A stretch of DNA of 16,594 nucleotides, from contig NW_003147775.1 in assembly GCF_000003605.2 (NCBI RefSeq), positions 56,564 to 73,157 of the forward strand. Direction: 5' to 3'. Source of the DNA: Saccoglossus kowalevskii (lineage: Eukaryota > Hemichordata > Enteropneusta > Harrimaniidae). Made by a program: the position numbers and the translations under genes. Shown one piece after another: positions 9,463 through 16,594 of this stretch. The notes below the pieces were generated by a model that was given only the letters and a program-made list of their open reading frames with translations, made no database searches and was not told the origin of the DNA. Numbering within the stretch: the first letter of the stretch is position 1; each line of letters starts with the position of its first letter.

Positions 9463-12400
9463 GTGAGTATCAAGTATGTTAATATGAATTGATTGTAGTG
9501 AAGGAGTCCTTTATCAATGTATACATTGAGGAGCTAACCTCTAAAATAAACATATTTAATGATGAATACATGCACATGTTATCCAACATTTTTTACAATC
9601 ATTAAACAATAACTGTTCATTTTTATTGCAGGTTGCTGCTAGTAGTAAGTATTCACCCTATTATATGTTCTCTATTTGCTACACTAGCATAGCATAATCT
9701 ACACAGATCGTTGTCGAAATGCTAATAATTCGTTGCATATATATTAAGTCAACTATATTTAAATACTAGACAGCAAATTGAAGGGGAAATTCCTACTGTT
9801 CTATTCGGGGAAATTCATACATAATATTATTATACATCTGTCACCGTAACGCCATAAGTTACAGCGTACCGTAATTTTGCGGTATTTTACGGGATATTTT
9901 CATACTACCAAATTAGGAAATCCGAATTCCACATATGGAATGATTACGCGCGTAAGCGTCCTCTAATAATAAAAACAAACATGGCTGCCACCAGGATTTG
10001 ATCGGACTCCACACAAAGAAGCTCGCTGATTATGTTATAAACTTTTTGGATTTCGGCATTCCCATGATGTATCCTTGGAAGGAAAGATACATAATAATAA
10101 TAAGGTTATTACGAAGATACCTCAAAGTATGCACTCAGACAGTACGCTGTCGCATCGACCTCCGCTGCGCGTCGGTCGATACTCCCGCTGTACTGTCTTC
10201 GTGCATACTTTGGGGTATTTTCGTAATAACCTTATAGTATAAAGAAACGGAGACGGGGATGTGGGAACCTGTACAATAATTTATTTTATAATTAAATGCC
10301 GTGTAAACAACGATGAGAATCTTTTCAAGGAAACCTTTTATAAGTTTTCAAGATATCATAATGTACTGTTTAGACACATAATGACAACAAGCTTCATTTT
10401 TTGAATCAACAAAACTAAGAGCAGCTTGTAATCCCGATTGCCGATTACAGCTGGTAAATGGTAATCAAAACAGGAAAATAGAGAACTAGCCCAACTGGTC
10501 ATGATTAATCAACAGATTAATTGCCAATGTCAGCTGATAAAATACCGCTACTAGCAATATCGGAAAATTTCCCAGCTGAGCATTCAACTAATATATAATT
10601 TAATAGCACAGTTTGAAATACTTGAATGGCACATCTTTCGAAAGTGTTTTATTTTTCAAAATAGCGAGAATTACATTTCTTTCCATGTGACCCCTCTGAT
10701 ACAACCAACTCTTAACTCTAAATAGCATGAATTGTAATGATTCAACTATGGCATAATAACGTCAATAACCTCTCTTAAAATTGTTGAGAAATAAAGAAAC
10801 ATGCTTTTTGACAAAGATTTACGGGAGAAAATAATAATATTTAGTTCTCTACATAGTTCTCAAGAATTAGATGGAGAAAATAGTCACGTTACCAATACAT
10901 TTTAAGTTAAATAAAGGATTAAATATGATATTGCGGAATTTACGGTCCATACAATTAGTATAAAAGTCTCTGACTTTATTTAATGGTTTTCAATATCATA
11001 TTCAAAACAGGCGGATTCGTGATTGTGATTTTCATATTTTCAATTCGAAGCGACTAATCTAGACAGGATGAATTGCAATTGTATTTAATTCCCTGGCGAT
11101 GAGCACAGTCGGTTAATGATATTATGGTGTTAAATATGTTATTAAAGATATTATAAAATCGAATGCAACCCGTTATTCACATACATAATACGGTTTTGAT
11201 CAGGGATCGAGTAAATATTTAATATCGAGTCGACACGATAATTTAAATGCTAGTCCATTGAAGCTAGCAGAGCCAGGGATGTAATTAAAAAACATACTTG
11301 TTTAAAAACATTGAAATGAGATTAAGCGCACTGACGCACGGGTTGTTGTCCGCTCTGATATCAATGATGATAATGCCAATTTATCTAAATGGATTATGCT
11401 ATACTGAATTGAATGCTGTCTATCACCCTAGTTCTGTTGAGGCCAAATGTTAATCCACAAACACCGACAAGGGTTAGGGATTATAACGAAAATATTTTGC
11501 GTTGCCGATGCGTTTTAAACATTACTGTATATAACAAAGTCACATTTGTACTTAAACAGTTCATTTTGTTTGTGTTTTATTATATAGTGTAAATTTTATT
11601 TACGAATACATCATTTACTTCGATAACTATCTACACTCCTGACAGCGTTGCAATCTCCATGTATAGGATAAAAAACAGGAGGGCTATCCAAAATAAATTA
11701 CTAATGCAAACTCTATTTACACACAGACCTATATAGATAGCCTATTAGTCGAACGAGTTCTGCTGTTCTATAAGAACTTATAAGTATTAAAGAGCAATCA
11801 TGCTGGTAGAAAATGGAAAATTAATGACATCATCACGAAAGTCTAACTAGCAATTATCAAAAAAACCGGACGAAAATATTAATGTGAAATAACGAATTGA
11901 ACTAAGGTATACCCCCCCCAAAAAAAAATATCACCCCAGATAGGATAAGTATTCTTTATGTACATGGAAATACAGTGTAGCACGATAAGCCGACAGAAAA
12001 CATCCAATTGTCATATTTTGGGGAATACAAAATGCTAAACGTGAAATCTGGCCTGTTGAACAAACAATTGTACAAAAACTCAACTAAATAGGCTACACAG
12101 TTCCCCACAAAAAAGTATCATTCATAAATTGCATTTTCTACACAGTTTCATAACTTTCTGGCTCAAAAATAACAACTGACTACAGCGATTTTACACTCCG
12201 CATCACTACGTATCACCACAAACAAATTCGCCACATTTAGTTCACACGGTTTTGAAATTACAGCCGAAATCAATTTACGCAGACAAATAATAATATTAAT
12301 GAAACAATAGGCTTGTGGTTGCGTCGTTATTATTAATAACATTGCGATTACAACATACTACATGCAGCAACAAACTGCAGTCGGTTTTTAGACACCCCCC

Positions 12401-14766
12401 CCCCCCGAAACGTATTTTGTTTATCAAATAAATTATAACCTTATCTTACACGAGAATTGTAGAACCAGTTCAAATATCTAATATCAAAATATATTGTAAT
12501 CCGGGAGCCAAGTTTTCAAAGTGTTTTTAAGGTTTTGGTGCCCCTATGTAATTTGATTGAGTGACTTCTTGTGGTATTTGCGAGATATGGTGCAAGTCTG
12601 AAGTCAGTAACAGAAGCGAAACATGCCTTGAGTTATAGGTATAACTATTTCTAAGGATTATTGTATATGTCAATAGTAATTTAATGTTTAATTCTGTGGG
12701 TTAAGTTCAACTTAAAATCAAATAAATGAGATTAAATTATTACTGTTTTGATAAAGTACCCATTTTATGTAGGGTAAAATTAAATTTTGTGATGGGAGTT
12801 ACAAAAGGTTCAGTTCATCTCCAGTTTTAAAGCTTACCTTTAAACCCAGTACAGCAGAGATTATCAGCTATAGATGCAAGTTTCACAATTTTCTAATAGT
12901 GTTTTTTTAAGTTTTATAAGTATATGTATGTATAAATTTCCAGACCGCTTGCAGTCGGTCAGTTTCTAAATTTCTTTGCTGAAATTGCTTCACCAATACA
13001 CCTCGTTCATTCATCAAGGGCTTCGATTATTGATTTGCATAATATGCATTAGTCATTAAATGACGGCTGTCATATTCTTTAAACAGACATAACAGTTCAG
13101 TTGTCAAACCAAGATTTTACCCTGAAGTAAAAATTATGGTCTACCTAATGTGTGTTCGAGGATCTGTGGTTAGTCCAATCCTTGATAGGGAATAGGAGTG
13201 ACGAAGACTTAGTGTACATTAAATGGTAAAATTAGTTTACTAATTATACAAGTTTTGTTTTGCAACTGCATTAGATATTGATGAGTGTGATTATTACTGT
13301 GGTGGTACATGCCGTGCTAAAAAATGTAATAGGGGCGAGATAGCCTCGGAAAACTCGTACTATTATTGGTATTATGGCTGCTCTCACTACTGTGGGGAAG
13401 GTCGGGTGTGCTGTGTGCAAGGTAAGTGTTCTGCCTATAAATATTTGAGTTGCAATTGATGCATATTGTATGAGAATTGCAGCATGTACACGTGTTTTCT
13501 ATTTTAATATGCACATGTTTGGAACATTTTAGGTTGTTATGGACATCACAAGTTGAATAACCATATTTCTATCAAATCATGATGTTAAATTTATGTGGAA
13601 TAATGGTATTAGATTGATGTTGACATAGTAATTTTTGACAAACTACGGTGCGTTTATTGATGTTGACATCACCAGTAGAATAAACATAATTCATTTAAGC
13701 CATAGTTGTATAATAATTAGGAGAAATAATGTTGATTTACTGAAATTCTATGTTTTATACTAAATATATTAGATTACGATTCAGATGTATGTGAATATTA
13801 TTGTGGTGGTACATGTCGTTCTAAAAAGTGTAATAGAGATGAGATCACCACAGAATCGGCATACTCTTATTGGTCGAATGGTTGTTCTAGCTACTGTGGG
13901 GAAGGAAGGGTGTGCTGCATACCGGGTATGTAATCATTCTGTAAATAATTATCACATATATCAGTCATTTGTTAGATGTTCTTGTAAATTCGTCAGGTGG
14001 CCATAGCGTGTCATTGTTTAAAAATTTCGTCTACCCGTGAACCTTTGCTTTCTTAGCGCGTGTTATCATCGCTTGGGACTCAATTCCCGTGCGTGCGTAG
14101 GTGACGACCCTCCCGCTTTAATTACTATGAATAGCGATATCGTTGTTAATTATTGTTAGACAAAATGATTGTTTTTTTATTGGCTTCAAGTCTTATTCAA
14201 AATTTGTTTGATTAAAAAAGTGCAAATGATTGACTTTGATGCGCCAATGGCATGCATGCAATTGTAGTTAATAGTAATGGTTGATTCACTAAATCTACGT
14301 CTTATTAAGAACCTTATGATGTATGTGACCATGAATGCGGAGGAACATGTCGTGCTAAAAAGTGCAATGCAGATGAGGAAGTATCTGATTACAGTTACTG
14401 CAATAGCTACTGTGAAGAAAAGAAACGACTGTGCTGTGTGCAATGTGAGTGCCCTTTGTTGAGTTCGATTCACTTAGACTGGGTAGCCCCTTTAGTTACA
14501 TAACTATCATTTTGACATGATAACAGACATATGACAATATCTAAAGACCGTGAATCACTAAATAAAATAGTGAATCCAAGTTTGCAGTGATGATTACACA
14601 TTTTGCTTTCATAGTATTATATTTAATTTAGTTCATTGTTATTTGACGTTTTGTGAGTTTTGTATCAAAATGTGCGAGTAGAATTTGGATCAATAATACA
14701 ATTTTGAAAATGCGCCAAACCACTGTATTACAAACTTGGTAATTTGTTCTTATCACAGGGGAATGA
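9406..14766 (+). CDS. Secreted three-domain 8-cysteine (defensin-like) protein, spliced
   Basis: Exons 9406-9462, 9632-9644, 13275-13421, 13773-13925 and 14310-14444 join in one open frame of 168 codons. All introns start GT and end AG, and from exon 2 onward every junction is phase 1. A last exon adds either Trp-Glu-stop (acceptor at 14757-14758) or an immediate TAG (acceptor at 15275-15276). Residues 1-19 form a signal peptide. Then follow VAAS and three related domains with the spacing C-x3-C-x3-C-x4-C-x17(17,11)-C-x3-C-x5(5,6)-CC. The G-T-C-R-x-K-K-C core and terminal CC recall beta- and big defensins, with one added cysteine pair likely to make a fourth disulfide. Counting side chains gives about -1, -3 and -4 for the three domains, so the protein is acidic. 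An antimicrobial, venom-like or matrix role is possible; the function is not known. I do not recognise the exact family. The gene model rests on splice-site reading, not transcripts. Confidence 0.8.
9632..9644 (+). CDS. Exon 2: 13-nt microexon (VAAS)
   Basis: The acceptor TTTTTATTGCAG lies just before GTTGCTGCTAGTA, and GTAAGT, a strong donor, follows at 9645. Adding 13 bases changes the phase from 0 to 1, which is exactly what the next exon needs (A + AT gives Asn, then IDEC). The residues VAAS probably span the signal cleavage site. Confidence 0.7.
9645..13274 (+). other. Intron 2 (3.6 kb), mostly unrecognised DNA
   Basis: It separates the signal-peptide exons from the cysteine exons. It contains a fold-back MITE (10100-10235), a C8A9 run at 11912-11928 and a C12 run at 12395-12406. 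Otherwise it is AT-rich sequence without recognised repeats. No further cysteine-domain exon was found in it. The other introns are short (169, 351 and 384 bases). Confidence 0.65.
10100..10235. mobile_element. 136-bp fold-back MITE in intron 2
   Basis: ATAAGGTTATTACGAAGATA at the left pairs along about 60 bases with the right end TTCGTAATAACCTTAT; both arms contain AAAGTATGCAC and AGACAGTAC or their complements. The apex is GC-rich (near CCGCTGCGCGTCGG), unlike the surrounding DNA. It could fold into a near-complete hairpin in DNA or in the pre-mRNA. The frame 9998-10237 that runs through it is accidental. Confidence 0.8.
13275..13421 (+). CDS. Exon 3: cysteine domain 1
   Basis: 49 codons. 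After IDE comes CDYYCGGTCRAKKC, 17 residues including the aromatic run YYYWYY, then GCSHYCGEGRVCCVQ. The acceptor CTGCATTAG and donor G|GTAAGT give phase 1 on both sides, so the exon can be gained or lost without breaking the frame. A reverse-strand frame covers it (13317-13514) but is a shadow. Confidence 0.85.
13542..13700 (+). repeat. Two-copy diverged repeat in intron 3
   Basis: GGACATCACAAGTTGAATAA (from 13541) and TGACATCACCAGTAGAATAA (from 13664) are followed by similar CATA-rich sequence, about 123 bases apart. It may reflect a small local duplication within the intron. Confidence 0.55.
13773..13925 (+). CDS. Exon 4: cysteine domain 2
   Basis: 51 codons. DYDSDV precedes CEYYCGGTCRSKKC, then 17 residues with an AYSYWSNG end, then CSSYCGEGRVCCIP. 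It keeps all eight cysteines in the same spacing as domain 1 and is close to it in bases too, so it is a fairly recent exon duplicate. It is phase 1 at both ends (acceptor AATATATTAG, donor G|GTATGT). Confidence 0.87.
14310..14444 (+). CDS. Exon 5: cysteine domain 3 (shorter loop)
   Basis: 45 codons. EPYDV precedes CDHECGGTCRAKKC, an 11-residue loop NADEEVSDYSY instead of 17, then CNSYCEEKKRLCCVQ. All eight cysteines are present; the aromatic stretch is lost, and the last spacer has one more residue, with three basic side chains. The acceptor is TCTTATTAAG and the donor CAAT|GTGAGT. It is the most diverged of the three repeats. Confidence 0.83.
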
Positions 14767-14794
14767 ACCGTGTAAAACAAGTTCAAAATGCACT
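14759..14794 (+). CDS. Possible exon 6 carrying the stop codon
   Basis: The acceptor TTCTTATCACAG precedes GGGAATGA, and a donor GTGAGT follows at 14795, defining 36 bases. With the T left by exon 5 it reads TGG GAA TGA, adding Trp-Glu before the stop. Only bases 14759-14766 would be coding; the rest would be 3' untranslated. Confidence 0.4.
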
Positions 14795-15276
14795 GTGAGT
14801 TTATGTATAATAATGTAATGACAGTTAATGATTTGACAAAAATGCAAATATTAATGTCAAGTTTAATTTGCCATTGAAGAAGGATGGTTCATGTTAGTTG
14901 CCACAAATCATGAAAGACGCTCAAATATGTATTTTTTATTCACTTTCCCAATTACAAAAAAACGTATTGATTTAAAAAATAATTCAAATTTATTCTTACA
15001 GGTTTATTGTTGATAATGTGTTACATAATCAACTATGTCAGATTTGAATTTTCGAATAGGAATTCTGATGAGTAAATTAAGATGAATTTTAGTGATTTTT
15101 TTTTTTCATTTATTTTCGTGACCCCCTCGTTTCATTTTCTACCCTATTATTGTTTAGTTTTGTTTTTATGTGCTACCATATACCTAAGTATTGGATTTTA
15201 TGACACAAGCATGGTATGTTACATACAATGTTCATATTTTAATGCAACTATATAATTATGTTTATATTTTTTTCAG

Positions 15277-15350
15277 AGGAATCAGCTCAACACAACAAGA
15301 GAGCACTGTTAACATTAGCTCTAGCAATAAATCAGATTAAAATAAATAGT
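15277..15350 (+). other. Likely last exon / 3' untranslated region
   Basis: A pyrimidine-rich acceptor (TTTATATTTTTTTCAG) ends at 15276. Joined straight to exon 5, the T plus AG makes a TAG stop across the junction; joined to exon 6 it is untranslated. AATAAA signals follow at 15326-15331 and 15341-15346. Confidence 0.5.
15326..15346 (+). terminator. Two polyadenylation signals (AATAAA)
   Basis: AATAAA occurs at 15326-15331 and again at 15341-15346, shortly after the best 3' acceptor. This is the densest such pair downstream of the cysteine exons, so the mRNA probably ends within some 30 bases of them. Confidence 0.5.
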
Positions 15351-16476
15351 TTTTTAGTGATTTTTTGTGAATGACTGTCATACTGCAAAAAAATATTTTC
15401 ACACTCTTGTGCGAGTTCTGGATACTGTATGACGATGCTCCCATTCTGGGCTAGTATCATTGTCATTTTTCAGAGAGCAGAGACCCATTTATACAGGGGA
15501 CGCTCCAGTAGGACATTGTTAAAATTGCCCGATTGGCATATCAAAATCCTGTATTGAAACAGAACATATTCTGTATTCACTTTCATAAACAAAAGAAACA
15601 GTCTGATCCAAACAACCTGCGTCTTTGAAAATCAAGTCTTATCGCCCTTGTGTTTCCGAGCGAAAATACGTGGATGCCAAAAACAACCGATTTTTGCCAA
15701 ATCTTCTGAGATTTTTTGATATCATTAATTCAGTCCAGCGGTTAGATAGGATATTTATTAGAGACACTCGGAGAACCAAAACTGACGATGTAAATCAATC
15801 TGGCGACGAAAAATCAGCGATAATAGCCAAGGGGGTGAGAGACTGAATTTTAAAAACATATTTTATATATAGGGTATATAATAAATCATTTATAACAAGC
15901 CCCTTCCAGATTTTTTTTAATGAATTCATTACCCCAGGTGTAAACAGATGGTGACAATTGTGATTTTCATTTATGAATTCATTACAATAAATACATGATA
16001 ATTTCTCTAACAATACTGATATCGGTAAAGCAGCAGTTTAAATAAGAAAATTTTTTCAACTATTTTTTTTTATTTTATTTTTTCAAGTACGTCAGTCACT
16101 GACATGGGGGTAGCAAAGACATACTTGTAGTTTTTTAGGTAAGATGATATTTGTGTGTCACGTAACTCCTTGTATTGTATAGAAGGGCAATGGACCAGTG
16201 ACCTACATTTGTAATTAATGTATATATACATATACTTAACAATATGTTGCTTTCAACAACAAACAACCTGTTGAGCTCAGTCAATGGAGTGAGCTGAGAA
16301 TTCATTCAAAAATCTAGTCAATCTGAAAACCGTGAGTTGGGATCATGGGTGTTGCTGCTTAAAAATAAAAATGTACCATTTTTAAATAGTGGAGGAACAT
16401 TGTGCTCTTGAGTCATGCTGGAACAACCTATTTCTTGAAAAATGAAAAAACAGTTCTCTTCTATGAATGAATGAGT
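15351..16476. other. Downstream non-coding stretch, nothing recognised
   Basis: The frames at 15625-15846 (plus), 15795-16013 (minus) and 16318-16524 (minus) show no known motif. Poly-T runs and AT-rich repeats such as GTATATATACATATAC (near 16219) are present. No fourth cysteine domain was found. Confidence 0.5.
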
Positions 16477-16594
16477 ATTGTTGAGAACAAAGAAACTAGT
16501 AAGCGGGTACTGTTTTGGAACCAATGAAAAATACTTTCTCAGTAAACAAGCATTGTTGAGAACAAAGACTCTAGTAAGCGGGTATTGTTTGAAA
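16477..16594 (+). repeat. 75-bp tandem repeat, cut by the window end
   Basis: ATTGTTGAGAACAAAGAAAC at 16477 returns at 16552 as ATTGTTGAGAACAAAGACTC. Both are followed by TAGTAAGCGGGTA-TGTTT, a period of 75 bases. The second copy is incomplete, so the array probably continues to the right. Confidence 0.9.

Noticed and set aside
13997-14100. tRNA-like or SINE promoter boxes (TGGCCATAGCG and GGGACTCAATTCCC)
   Set aside because: The second box departs from the B-box consensus, the spacing is too wide for a tRNA, and no cloverleaf or tail is visible.
14186-14473. 95-codon minus-strand frame with hydrophobic stretches
   Set aside because: It lies antisense to exon 5, whose cysteine pattern and splice sites explain the sequence better.
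15002-15075. Alternative last exon adding about 24 hydrophobic residues to the cysteine protein
   Set aside because: It is open, but the tail has no recognisable feature, and two other acceptors give an earlier stop; kept only as an alternative.
1-16594. CRISPR array, bacterial operon, rRNA or phage system
   Set aside because: The repeats are long and diverged without unique spacers, and the coding evidence is of spliced animal type.

Overview
The window reads as AT-rich nuclear DNA of an animal, most likely an aquatic invertebrate. It has spliced exons with GT-AG borders, animal-type transposons (mariner, a CR1/L2-like LINE tail, a Gypsy relic), satellites and microsatellites, and no bacterial-style operons. 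The first 670 bases have the build of the Helentron-related non-autonomous elements known from bivalves as 'pearl': tandem ~160-bp cores, a microsatellite and a 3' hairpin. A mollusc is therefore a reasonable guess, but the species cannot be read from the sequence.

Layout. 1-669: Helentron-like element. 1193-1494: MITE with ~36-40 bp terminal inverted repeats. 1728-2910: satellite of ~120-147 bp units with a (TTTA)n tract inside. 4169-5412: decayed Gypsy-type retrotransposon, mainly its integrase. 6660-8180: dead mariner with recognisable terminal inverted repeats, interrupted at 7508-7953 by a LINE 3' tail. 8305-8509 and 9049-9301: two diverged copies of one non-coding block, the second lying just upstream of a gene. 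9406 to about 14766 or 15350: the only likely intact gene. 16477-16594: a 75-bp tandem repeat running off the window.

The gene, on the + strand, has a signal-peptide exon, a 13-nt microexon, a 3.6-kb intron carrying a fold-back MITE, and three successive phase-1 exons. Each of these three exons encodes one 8-cysteine domain (C-x3-C-x3-C-x4-C-x11/17-C-x3-C-x5/6-CC). The splice frames agree across every junction and predict a secreted protein of about 168-170 residues. The domain looks like a beta-/big-defensin motif with an extra cysteine pair, but it is net acidic and tyrosine-rich, unlike a classical cationic antimicrobial peptide. No single-frame ORF shows this gene, because the exons are short and dispersed. 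It is the best candidate here for something undescribed.

No gene works together with it in this window. Everything else is transposon-derived, repeated or unrecognised non-coding DNA.
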